Assembly: GCA_964397305.1 (NCBI GenBank)
Contig: CAYNIP010000016.1
Coordinates: forward strand, 22,235-86,234
DNA length: 64,000 nt
From: JAAUTY01 sp964397305
GTDB taxonomy: Bacteria; Cyanobacteriota; Cyanobacteriia; Cyanobacteriales; Spirulinaceae
Direction of reading: 5' to 3'
The translations under genes were made by a program, and so were the position numbers. How positions within the stretch are numbered: the stretch's first letter is position 1; each line of letters begins with the position of its first letter. The notes below the pieces were generated by a model. It was given only the letters and a program-made list of their open reading frames with translations. It made no database searches and had not been told where the DNA came from. Shown here one piece after another: positions 40,295-47,919 of this stretch.

Positions 40295-41605
40295 ATGCCG
40301 AAAACGCCGCGTCTTCCGATGCCGCCAGAAGTGAGGGCCTATGTGCTGGAGCGCGATCGCCACCAGTGCCAGAGCTGTGGTAGCCCAGAGAACTTACAAA
40401 TTGATCACATCATCCCGCTAGCGCTGGGCGGCTCGAATGATCTCAGTAACCTGCAAGTCCTTTGCGCGGCCTGCAACCAGCGCAAGCGTGATCGCCGCGA
40501 TCCCCGCTTTCGGCAGCGGTTTCTGGGGGCGATAGCCCTAGTGCTCCTGATGGGGCCAGCGGGCGTCGGCGCCCAGAATCTGCCGCCAAGGCTGGAAGCA
40601 GCTCCGGCAGCCGAGGCAACTCTCACCGACGACACCCCGATCGTGGCCGCGGCGGCCGAGCGCTTGCTGCGCCAGGGCATGGCCCATCTGGAGGCCGGCA
40701 ACCCGGCCGCCGCCTTGCCGCTGCTGGAACAGGCCCTCGCTCACTACGACTTGATCGGCGACGGCCGCGGCCTCGCGGGGGCTGCCTTGGGCATCGGCTA
40801 CGCTCACGCGGAACTGGGGGACCGGGAGCGGGCGATCGCCATCTTCGAGAGCCTCGCGAGTGTAGCGGCTGAGACCGGGCTTCCCGATCTTGCGGCGGTC
40901 GTAGCCCAGGCCCTCGCGGAACTCCAGGTCGCCGCAACCCCAGCTCCCCAGTCCTTGCCTGCGTCGGGAGCGGACATTGCCGCTGGCGAGACCCCCGCCG
41001 CCGAGTTGCTGGCGGCCGCCAAGGCCCTTGGCGCAGCGCAACAGTTTGAAGCGGCCCTCGCTCAGTTCCAGGCCGCCTTAGCTCGTCTAGACGCGGGCGA
41101 GGATGATCCGGCCCTGCGGGTCCGCATCCTCAACGGCCTGGGCGAATCGTATCGCCACCTCAACCAGCGTCCCCTGGCGGAACAGCACTATCAGCAGGCC
41201 TTGACCCTAGCCCGTGAGTTGGCTGAACCCACCCTGGCGGGGATTGCCCTCCACAACCTTGGGGCCGCCCGAGCCGATACAGGGGATGATGTCGCCGCCC
41301 TGGATTATTACCGTCAGGCCTTGGCCCTCTTTCGCCAAGCGGAGCAACTGACCTTGGCCCAGCAGGTCTTGGTGAACTTGGGGGCAACCTATCGCCGCTT
41401 GGGGCAAGCGGTGGCGGCGATCACGGCCTGGGACTTGGCCCTGGCGATCGCCCGCCAACAGGGCGATACAGCGATGGCGCAACAGCTGGACCAGGTCCTG
41501 GGCGAGTTGCGGCAGGAGCAAGGGTTTGCAGAACCTGCTGCTGCTGTGGAATCGCAGGGACAGGCTCAATCTGCGGAGCCCGCCCCTGCGGCTGCTCAGG
41601 ACTGA
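40295..41605 (+). CDS. HNH nuclease-like domain fused to membrane segment and TPR repeats
   Basis: 436 residues. Residues 1-70 form an HNH/zinc-finger domain: HQCQSCGSPENLQIDHIIPLA and LSNLQVLCAACNQRKRD, with both CxxC pairs, the His and the Asn. A basic stretch (RRDPRFRQRF) leads into one hydrophobic segment (76-94, ending GVGAQ). Residues ~110-405 contain TPR-like repeats in two blocks separated by an Ala/Pro linker. By the positive-inside rule the HNH would be cytoplasmic and the TPRs periplasmic. The starting ATG lies 11 bp after the KGK remnant. No frameshift is seen at the junction, so the fusion looks genuine unless the segment is a cleaved signal peptide of a once separate gene. Confidence 0.75.
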   Translation: MPKTPRLPMPPEVRAYVLERDRHQCQSCGSPENLQIDHIIPLALGGSNDLSNLQVLCAACNQRKRDRRDPRFRQRFLGAIALVLLMGPAGVGAQNLPPRLEAAPAAEATLTDDTPIVAAAAERLLRQGMAHLEAGNPAAALPLLEQALAHYDLIGDGRGLAGAALGIGYAHAELGDRERAIAIFESLASVAAETGLPDLAAVVAQALAELQVAATPAPQSLPASGADIAAGETPAAELLAAAKALGAAQQFEAALAQFQAALARLDAGEDDPALRVRILNGLGESYRHLNQRPLAEQHYQQALTLARELAEPTLAGIALHNLGAARADTGDDVAALDYYRQALALFRQAEQLTLAQQVLVNLGATYRRLGQAVAAITAWDLALAIARQQGDTAMAQQLDQVLGELRQEQGFAEPAAAVESQGQAQSAEPAPAAAQD

Positions 41606-41877
41606 TAATAGCGCTCCTCCAACCAGACTCGCACCTCCCGCTCAGAGCCAAAGGTAGCCCGCGTGTCTGTCACGGGGTCGAAGACCTGCCAGACGGCTTC
41701 GCCTTGGGCATTGCGAGTGAGGCGAATGCGAGGCTCGTGGGCTTTGACGGTGGCCTGGAGCAGCGAGTGAGCCAAGGCCGTGATCACGGGTTGAGCCAGC
41801 CGCTGCCAGCGGGCCGCTAGGCGGGGAATCAGGGCAGCGCGGGGGGAACTAGCTAAAGCAGGATTGGGGTATCGCAT
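41596..41877 (-). CDS. Small conserved cyanobacterial protein, function unknown
   Basis: 93 residues with a C-terminal pattern EAVWQVFDPVTDTRATFGSE followed by EVRVWLEERYYQS, familiar from short cyanobacterial proteins of unknown role. The frame is open to 42156, but I choose the ATG at 41877 because CGGAGG lies at ideal spacing before it and the upstream part has no conserved character. The 3' ends of this gene and the HNH-TPR gene overlap by 10 bp tail to tail. Confidence 0.65.
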   Translation of the reverse strand: MRYPNPALASSPRAALIPRLAARWQRLAQPVITALAHSLLQATVKAHEPRIRLTRNAQGEAVWQVFDPVTDTRATFGSEREVRVWLEERYYQS

Positions 41878-42396
41878 CGCGACCTCCGGGAAAGCGGTAT
41901 CGGACTCTGTTCCCACTCTAGGCCGCACTCCCAAGGCAATCAACGCAGGTTTTGCATCTGTAGTATTAGTGAAATCGATAGATAACGTGCGAACACGGAT
42001 CGGCAGACTCCCCCCGTTGGCGGCTTCAGGACCGCTAAAGTGTAGAATCCCGTAGGCAGACTGAGGGTTCATGTTGCTTCCGTAAATGGGGCGCCATTCC
42101 TTGCCTGGTCTGGGTTGGCTGCCTCGGCTGGGGGCGATCGCCGCCGCCACCTTCATCTCCGCTTCACATCACATCCGCTAAACCGACGCCAAGCTTACGC
42201 ATATTGGCGGTTTTGTTTTTTCTCTAAGTTCCCAGAAATTGCGATTCCGTTTACCGGGGTCGCTGCCCTAGGATGAAGTTAAGGATGTGTAGCTAGCGCT
42301 ACATCGAGCCGGAGACCTAGTCCCAACGCTGGGTATCACGGGTCTGCTGCTCTCATCCAACCAGCAAAGCCCTTGAATCCTAGGCGGGAGTTTGAG

Positions 42397-42624
42397 ATGC
42401 GCGTTTCTACAGACCCTAAAAAACGGTTGCTTTATCAAATGGTTCAGTTCATGCAGCGGGAATTTGGCCTCAGTGAAGCGGCGATCGCGCGGGTTGTTGA
42501 TGCAGATCCTCAGCTCGCTCGCGATAATTTGCAGTACGCTCTGTGGATGCACGGAGCCATCACCTCGCAACAATTGGCGGCCCTCAATCAATGGTTGAAT
42601 ACTCAGTTTGTGATGGTTTCCTAG
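42397..42624 (+). CDS. DUF2949 family protein
   Basis: 75 residues: LYQMVQFMQREFGLSEAAIA, then LQYALWMHGAITSQQLAALN, the pattern of DUF2949, a cyanobacterial helical family of unknown function. The ATG at 42397 has GGGAG eight bases upstream and is preferred to a TTG at 42373. Confidence 0.75.
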   Translation: MRVSTDPKKRLLYQMVQFMQREFGLSEAAIARVVDADPQLARDNLQYALWMHGAITSQQLAALNQWLNTQFVMVS

Positions 42625-42648
42625 GTGCCAAAATCATCCCATCTAGAA

Positions 42649-42738
42649 GGGTGCATCTCCCTTTGGAGGCTCCCCTTCGCCCTACTTGGGAGAAGGGGCC
42701 GGGGGATGAGGGCAAACTTGCCGAACTGAGATGCACCC
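42649..42738 (+). repeat. MITE-like repeat family B, copy 4
   Basis: 90 bp with perfect terminal repeats and a perfect 9-bp flanking direct repeat CATCTAGAA (42640-42648 and 42739-42747). The cleanest example of target-site duplication in the window. Confidence 0.9.
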
Positions 42739-42840
42739 CATCTAGAAAATCAGTCGGGGCAGGTTTCAAACCTGCCTAGCCCCTCAACATCCCCAGGGAT
42801 TGCTGTCAGCTCGCTAACCGGAACAAGGGTAGGGATACGG

Positions 42841-42968
42841 GGGGCATCTCCCTTTGGAGACTCCCCTTCGCCCTACTTGGGAGCAGGGGCGTTAGAAGCC
42901 CCTCTCCCAACTTGGGGGTGAGGGCTGAGCGAAGGAGTACCAACATCCCGCGCAAAATTTCGTTCACC
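42841..42968 (+). repeat. Chimeric repeat: family B end joined to family A end
   Basis: The left part (GCATCTCCCTTTGGAGACTC) is family B; from GGGAGCAGGGG onwards (GTTAGAAGCCCCTCTCCCAA ... CGCAAAATTTCGTTCACC) it is family A. It is the counterpart of the A/B join at 20246-20427. Confidence 0.7.
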
Positions 42969-43049
42969 TGGGGAGGGATCTCCTGCCTCCTGACTTCAGC
43001 CCTGTGTGGCAGACTGGGAAAGATGTTTTGCCGGATCTGAACCCTGACG

Positions 43050-44852
43050 TTGCCTGCACCACCTCCACCGCGCCATCCCCTCGCGCGCCTGCTCCGCTAC
43101 TCGCGCCGTTATCGCCGCCTCCTTTGGCAAGCGACGGCCTGCTCGATTTTGAACAAGCTGTTTGACCTCGCGCCGCCAGTACTCATCGGCCTGGCGGTGG
43201 ATGTCGTGGTCCAGCAGCAAGACTCGCTCCTGGCGCATTGGGGGCTCGTCAGCGTCCGCGCTCAACTGGTGGCCTTGACCCTGCTCACGGCCCTAGTCTG
43301 GGGCCTGGAATCGACGTTTGAATATGCCTACGCTCGCACGTGGCGCAGCTTGGCGCAATACATCCAGCATGACCTACGCCGGGATACCTATGCTCATTTG
43401 CAGGAGCTGGAACTGGCTTTTTTTGAAGAAACCAGTACGGGTCGCTTGCTGGCGGTGCTCAATGACGACATCAATCAACTCGAGCGTTTTCTAGATGTCG
43501 GGGCCAATGATCTGCTCCAAGTCAGTACCACGGTGGTGGCGGTGGGCTTAGGCTTCTTGGTCTTGGCCCCTGGGGTGGCGTGGATGACGATTGTGCTGAT
43601 CCCGGTGATTGTCGGCGGCTCGATCCGCTTTCAGCGACGACTGGCCCCCTTCTATCTGGATGTGCGGGAGAAAGTGGGCTGGTTGAGCGATCGCCTAACC
43701 AATAACCTCAGCGGCATCGCCACGATCAAGAGCTTCGCGACGGAGGCCTACGAGCTGGAACGCCTCGAGGCCGATAGTGAGGCCTACAGTCAGAGCAATC
43801 GCCGGGCGATCGCCCTCAGTGCCGCCTTCACCCCGCTGATTCGCCTGGTCATTCTCCTCGGCTTCTGTGGCACGCTCCTGGTGGGGGGCCTGGAGGTGGT
43901 GGCCGGTCGCCTCGCCGTCGGCTCCTACAGTGTCTTGGTCTTCATGACCCAGCGCCTGCTCTGGCCCCTGACCACCCTGGGCCAAACCCTGGATCAGTAC
44001 CAGCGGGCGATGGCCTCCACCCAGCGGGTGCTGAATTTGCTGGATACCCCGATCCAGATTCACTCCGGGCAGCGCTCCCTGACGGGGGTTCAGGGGCAGG
44101 TGGAGCTGGAAAATGTCACCTTTGCCTATCGCGATCGCCAGCCCGTCCTTCAGAATCTCTCCCTGACGATTCCGGCTGGCCACACCATTGGCCTGGTCGG
44201 CGCGACCGGCTCCGGCAAAAGCACCCTGGTGAAGCTGCTGCTACGTTTCTACGAAATTCAGCAGGGCAGCATCCGCATTGACGGCCTCGAGCTACGGGAG
44301 ATCCGCCTCGCGGATCTGCGCCGTGCCATCGGTCTCGTGAGCCAGGATGTCTTTCTCTTCCATGGCACAGCGGGGGAGAATATTGCCTACGGCTCCCCCG
44401 GGGCGACCGCGGACCAGATCCGGGCGGCCGCCGAGCTGGCGGCGGCGGACGAATTTATCACCACCCTCCCCCAGGGCTACGACACGATCGTGGGGGAGCG
44501 GGGCCAAAAGCTCTCCGGGGGACAACGCCAGCGCTTGGCGATCGCTCGGGCGATCCTTAAAGACCCGCCGATCCTAATCCTGGACGAGGCCACGTCGGCA
44601 GTCGATAACGAAACCGAGGCCGCCATCAGCCGCGCCCTGGAGCAGATTACTAAACATCGCACGACGATTGCGATCGCCCACCGCCTCTCCACCGTGCGCC
44701 ACGCTCACTGCATCTACGTCCTCGATCAGGGTCGTGTGGTCGAACAGGGTCGCCATGAAGAACTCCTGGCCGGTCGGGGAATCTACGCCCATCTCTGGCA
44801 AGTGCAGACGGGCGACGCCCGCTGGGACGCGACGCCAAGCCCAACCCTCTGA
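43050..44852 (+). CDS. ABC exporter, fused membrane and ATPase domains (MsbA/ABCB type)
   Basis: 600 residues. Six membrane segments lie in ~1-315 (EETSTGRLLAVLNDDINQLE marks the coupling region). The ATPase follows with Walker A VGATGSGKSTLVKL (~385), signature KLSGGQRQRLAIARA, Walker B ILILDEATSAVDNETE and switch histidine IAIAHRLSTVRHA. A homodimeric exporter of lipids, peptides or drugs; the substrate is unknown. The only upstream start in frame is the TTG at 43050; no Shine-Dalgarno is seen. Confidence 0.92.
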   Translation: MPAPPPPRHPLARLLRYSRRYRRLLWQATACSILNKLFDLAPPVLIGLAVDVVVQQQDSLLAHWGLVSVRAQLVALTLLTALVWGLESTFEYAYARTWRSLAQYIQHDLRRDTYAHLQELELAFFEETSTGRLLAVLNDDINQLERFLDVGANDLLQVSTTVVAVGLGFLVLAPGVAWMTIVLIPVIVGGSIRFQRRLAPFYLDVREKVGWLSDRLTNNLSGIATIKSFATEAYELERLEADSEAYSQSNRRAIALSAAFTPLIRLVILLGFCGTLLVGGLEVVAGRLAVGSYSVLVFMTQRLLWPLTTLGQTLDQYQRAMASTQRVLNLLDTPIQIHSGQRSLTGVQGQVELENVTFAYRDRQPVLQNLSLTIPAGHTIGLVGATGSGKSTLVKLLLRFYEIQQGSIRIDGLELREIRLADLRRAIGLVSQDVFLFHGTAGENIAYGSPGATADQIRAAAELAAADEFITTLPQGYDTIVGERGQKLSGGQRQRLAIARAILKDPPILILDEATSAVDNETEAAISRALEQITKHRTTIAIAHRLSTVRHAHCIYVLDQGRVVEQGRHEELLAGRGIYAHLWQVQTGDARWDATPSPTL

Positions 44853-44974
44853 GCTAGGGCTTGAGCCAATCGACCCCCGAGCACACAAAATCCTCACATT
44901 TTTGCCCTAGGTTGAGGAGTAGCAAATTGTGATGATCCCCAGAGTTCCCTTGGAGCCACCCGGTCAGTTTCCTT

Positions 44975-45580
44975 ATGCAGCGATCGCGCAGCGTCTCCGC
45001 AGGAGAATCGCCCCTCTCTCCCCGAGAGCTTGTCTCCTGGACCTTGACGGTTGCTCAGTCAAGTTTCGCTGGCTGTCTGGCTCTGAACCCCGGCCGATTT
45101 GCAGTTCGCCGCCAGAGGGGTGCTCAAGTCCACCCCGACCTGTTGTCTGCCGATCGCCGAGGAGCCCTTTTGAATGACTGCCAACCCCCTGAGGCCATTA
45201 ATGCGGATGGGGTCTACATCGAAATCGCGACCGAGGTTCTCAGAGCTTGCCAGCTTGACGCCCTGCAAGCCCTCAAGGACTTCCTGACGATTTTGCCCAG
45301 TCCTCGCCAGATCGAGCGGGTGCTGGGGTGTGCAGTCAGTCAGGTCGCGGCGGCGGATCATCAGGCGGGGATTTGGCTCTGTCGGCACGCTCACTATCTA
45401 CTCCCAGAGCTGGATCTTGAGGCTTGGGCGCGGCTGCGTTTGCAGGAGTATTGCCAGACGTTACCCCCGTTGCGCGATCTGGAGCGCCCCTGGGCCGTCG
45501 TGACCCTTGCCGAAGTGGAGCCCCTCGCCGCTCCTGGGGATTACCTGCTATTCCGGCACCTGCTGAGGCTCTCCCCCTAG
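44975..45580 (+). CDS. Hypothetical protein
   Basis: 201 residues with no motif I recognise. Moderate hydrophobicity, no membrane segment, several conserved-looking Trp/His/Cys (GIWLCRHAHYLLPELDLEAW). The ATG at 44975 is the only methionine and lacks a Shine-Dalgarno. It is on the same strand as the downstream zinc-ribbon gene. A competing frame (44929-45177) is rejected. Confidence 0.5.
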   Translation: MQRSRSVSAGESPLSPRELVSWTLTVAQSSFAGCLALNPGRFAVRRQRGAQVHPDLLSADRRGALLNDCQPPEAINADGVYIEIATEVLRACQLDALQALKDFLTILPSPRQIERVLGCAVSQVAAADHQAGIWLCRHAHYLLPELDLEAWARLRLQEYCQTLPPLRDLERPWAVVTLAEVEPLAAPGDYLLFRHLLRLSP

Positions 45581-45645
45581 GCCAGGATTGCGCGGATCAT
45601 TTGAAAAACCTGTTTCATGAACGTCTGCCCTAATTTGAGGCAATT

Positions 45646-45900
45646 GTGATGTTGATACCCTCTTTTTACTGCCCCTGCTGCTCCTCTCTCCTGCTCCGCC
45701 ACGTTCGGGCCAGCGGCCTCTATTGGTACTGTCCTCATTGCCATGCAGAAATGCCGAACTTGGCCCTGTATGCGGCGAACCAGGTCGAGCCAGCGCCCCA
45801 ACTGCCCCTTGTCTTGGCGGCGATCGCCCAGCCCCAGACGGCCCGCACCCTCCTGTTCCAAAAACCAGGAATGCAGCCACCCCTGCCGCTGTCTGCCTAA
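45646..45900 (+). CDS. Small zinc-ribbon protein
   Basis: 84 residues with a four-cysteine ribbon near the N-terminus, SFYCPCCSSLLLRHVRASG and WYCPHCHAEMP, followed by a Pro/Ala-rich tail. Short cyanobacterial proteins with this ribbon are common and uncharacterised. ATG at 45646 (a second ATG follows directly). Confidence 0.7.
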   Translation: MMLIPSFYCPCCSSLLLRHVRASGLYWYCPHCHAEMPNLALYAANQVEPAPQLPLVLAAIAQPQTARTLLFQKPGMQPPLPLSA

Positions 45901-45916
45901 GGACCTTGCCTTGGTC

Positions 45917-46246
45917 ATGACCGAAGACGGCCCCCACAGACCCGATCCCATTACTGGCACCATCACGATGATCATGCTTGGCTCCCTAGATCGCTGTACC
46001 ACCGCTGTGGGCGAGGCCATCCTCTGCTACTACGCCAATTCGACCCGGCAAACCCTGACGCTGCACTTGGAAAGTCCCCAAGGAGAGCCCCGGCGACGCC
46101 TGCTATTTCCCCAGGAACGCCTCTTCTTTACGGCCGATATCGACACCCTGCTCAAGGTCTACCGCCACGAGCGGGAGGGTCTCGCCCTGATTGAGGCGAT
46201 CGCCTGCCAGCACCTGCAAGTCCACCAGAGCCCGGCCGGTGATTAG
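45917..46246 (+). CDS. DUF1830 family protein
   Basis: 109 residues with the DUF1830 core: AILCYYANSTRQTLTLHLES and RRLLFPQERLFFTADIDTLL, a cyanobacteria-restricted domain of unknown function. The frame is open upstream to 45743, but that part overlaps the zinc-ribbon gene and is not protein-like, so the ATG at 45917 is chosen. Its 3' end is part of a duplicated 30-bp segment. Confidence 0.72.
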   Translation: MTEDGPHRPDPITGTITMIMLGSLDRCTTAVGEAILCYYANSTRQTLTLHLESPQGEPRRRLLFPQERLFFTADIDTLLKVYRHEREGLALIEAIACQHLQVHQSPAGD

Positions 46247-46316
46247 GCCTCTTGCCCTTGACTCTGTGGCCCGCCAACTTAAACCGGCAAGTCCACCAGA
46301 GCCCGGCCGGTGATTA
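46216..46316. repeat. 30-bp perfect direct repeat spanning the DUF1830 gene end
   Basis: GCAAGTCCACCAGAGCCCGG plus CCGGTGATTA occurs at 46216-46245 (last codons and stop of the DUF1830 gene) and again at 46287-46316, 71 bp apart. The second copy lies just past the end of the convergent FHA gene. Confidence 0.9.
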
Positions 46317-46324
46317 AGTCGGCT

Positions 46325-47017
46325 CTAATCCTCCTCCTCCGAGCGCTGAAAAAAGCGATCCAGAATGCGCGCTTGCTGGGCTGGTGTCAGCTTTGGCAAG
46401 GGCTGCGTGACCATTTCTTCCACCTCAGGAAGCTGATCCAGAAAGGGGTTGGTTGAGCGCGCTTTTTGCTCGGAGGTTTGAACCGCCGCCGTGTTGCGAT
46501 CGAGGTGTGCGAGGAGCTGGGGGGGGGCGGGCGGCTGCTCGATCTGTTGGCGGCACTCAAAGAAAGTGAAGACCAGGCTGCCCAGACGGACGCGATCGCC
46601 ATCGGTCAAACGGTGGCGATAATGGATCAGCTCCCCGTTGACAAAAGACCCGTTGGTACTGCCGAGGTCGTCCAGGTAAAAGGCGGCGGCCTCAGCCCGG
46701 TATTGAATGGCGGCGTGCTGGCGTGAGAGCCGCTCATCGGGAACCAAAATGGCTGCCTGGCTCCCTCGGCCGATGGTCCAGATCGATTCCGGTTGCAGAA
46801 TCGCTTGGGTTTGGTGGCTGAGCAGGTTGGTAATCAGGTAGGGCTGCGGCTCCCCCACTACTCCGAGAACGTACCGGACATCCAGCGGGCCCAGGGTCGG
46901 CGTACCCCCATCCTCAAGGCTGAGGATTTCGTTGAGCAGGGCACGGTTGTGCTCGTAAATCTTGAGAAAGACTTGGTAGAGACCGAGCTTTTCGGTCAAG
47001 CTAATAGCTTCGGGCAT
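46325..47017 (-). CDS. FHA-domain protein
   Basis: 230 residues. A short helical N-terminus (LGLYQVFLKIYEHNRALLNEIL) is followed by a forkhead-associated domain at ~80-165: IWTIGRGSQAAILVPDERLSRQHAAIQ and LGSTNGSFVNGELI, keeping the GR, SxxH and NG residues that bind phosphothreonine. The C-terminal ~60 residues are charged. FHA proteins read Ser/Thr kinase output. The ATG at 47017 is chosen; upstream codons to 47176 are not conserved in character. Confidence 0.85.
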   Translation of the reverse strand: MPEAISLTEKLGLYQVFLKIYEHNRALLNEILSLEDGGTPTLGPLDVRYVLGVVGEPQPYLITNLLSHQTQAILQPESIWTIGRGSQAAILVPDERLSRQHAAIQYRAEAAAFYLDDLGSTNGSFVNGELIHYRHRLTDGDRVRLGSLVFTFFECRQQIEQPPAPPQLLAHLDRNTAAVQTSEQKARSTNPFLDQLPEVEEMVTQPLPKLTPAQQARILDRFFQRSEEED

Positions 47018-47064
47018 GGGCTCGAGCCCCGGAACAGCCGGGGGCGGGAGAATCGGGCAATGCT

Positions 47065-47334
47065 CTAAGGCCCAGGGTCGCGATCGCGACGGAGCAACCA
47101 GATCGCCAGAGCCACGACCCCCAGTTGCAGCAACAAGTTGGGCAGAATCGCCGCCGTCGCCTCGCCCGTTCCCCACTGGGCGAGAAAGATCAGCCCGCCA
47201 ATCGCGCCGGAAGCCCCCATACCGAGATAGGCAAATCGCCGCAATCCTCGGTAGGGAGCCTTCAGTTCAGCCCGCAGGCGTGCATACTTTTCAGGACTCA
47301 GGTCCCGATGGCGTCGCTGCTTGGGGTTGACCAT
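47065..47334 (-). CDS. DUF3493 family membrane protein
   Basis: 89 residues: LSPEKYARLRAELKAPYRGLR followed by two hydrophobic segments (FAYLGMGASGAIGGLIFLAQ and LLLQLGVVALAIWLL). This matches DUF3493, found in cyanobacteria and plastid photosystem II assembly factors of the LPA1 group; the role of stand-alone members is not established. ATG at 47334 is preferred; it lies 47 bp upstream of the FHA gene on the same strand. Confidence 0.75.
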   Translation of the reverse strand: MVNPKQRRHRDLSPEKYARLRAELKAPYRGLRRFAYLGMGASGAIGGLIFLAQWGTGEATAAILPNLLLQLGVVALAIWLLRRDRDPGP

Positions 47335-47421
47335 GGGCAAAAGTCGTAAACAGAGAGACGAGCATCCCCTCCAATTGTAAGCGATTTGGCGGAAGTCTGG
47401 CACAGCTTGGCTCCCTTGCAG

Positions 47422-47427
47422 TATAAT
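47422..47427 (+). promoter_or_regulatory. -10 element for tRNA-Thr
   Basis: A perfect TATAAT at 47422-47427, 12 bp before the tRNA 5' end. No consensus -35 box is seen at the expected spacing. Confidence 0.55.
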
Positions 47428-47439
47428 CGTAGATCGCGT

Positions 47440-47511
47440 GCCGGTGTAGCTCAGTGGTAGAGCATTCGATTCGTAATCGAACGGTCAGCGGTTCAAATCC
47501 GCTCATCGGCT
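47440..47511 (+). tRNA. trnT: tRNA-Thr (CGT anticodon)
   Basis: 72 nt cloverleaf: acceptor GCCGGTG with CATCGGC and discriminator T; D arm GCTC/GAGC; anticodon stem-loop TTCGA-TTCGTAA-TCGAA with anticodon CGT; T loop GTTCAAATC. CCA is not encoded. Confidence 0.93.
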
Positions 47512-47596
47512 TCCTGACATCCAGCAAAACCTCTGGGCCTGGGGCAGCGCTTTGGCGAGCAGGGCTCCGGAATGCGGACGTGGGAACCCCGCCGGC

Positions 47597-47839
47597 GGGT
47601 GGACGAAAAAAAGCGCGGCTCCCCTGAATTTTGAGGGATGGTTCAAGGCGCAGAGGGTCGCCCTCTATCGCTACGCGACGCTAACGCGAACAGCGTTACC
47701 GGGCCCTCATCCCCCGGCCCCTTCTCCCAAGGCTGGGAGAAGGGGAGTTAGAAGCCCCTCGCCCAAGCTTGGGAGAGGGGTTGGGTTGAGGGTTGAGCGC
47801 AGGAGTACCAACATCCCGCGCAAAATTGCGTTCACCCCC
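47597..47839 (+). repeat. MITE-like repeat family A, copy 3
   Basis: Starts GGGTGGACGAAAAAAAGCGC, ends GCAAAATTGCGTTCACC. The 10-mer CCCCGCCGGC occurs at both borders (47587-47596 and 47840-47849), consistent with a duplicated target; the exact right end is blurred by a C-run. It lies between tRNA-Thr and pcrA. Confidence 0.8.
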
Positions 47840-47919
47840 CCCCGCCGGCTCGCCTAGGGTGGCCCCGTCAGAATGCGATAGGCTGAGACTGGTTCCTGCT
47901 TTACCCGCCTGACTTGCTC

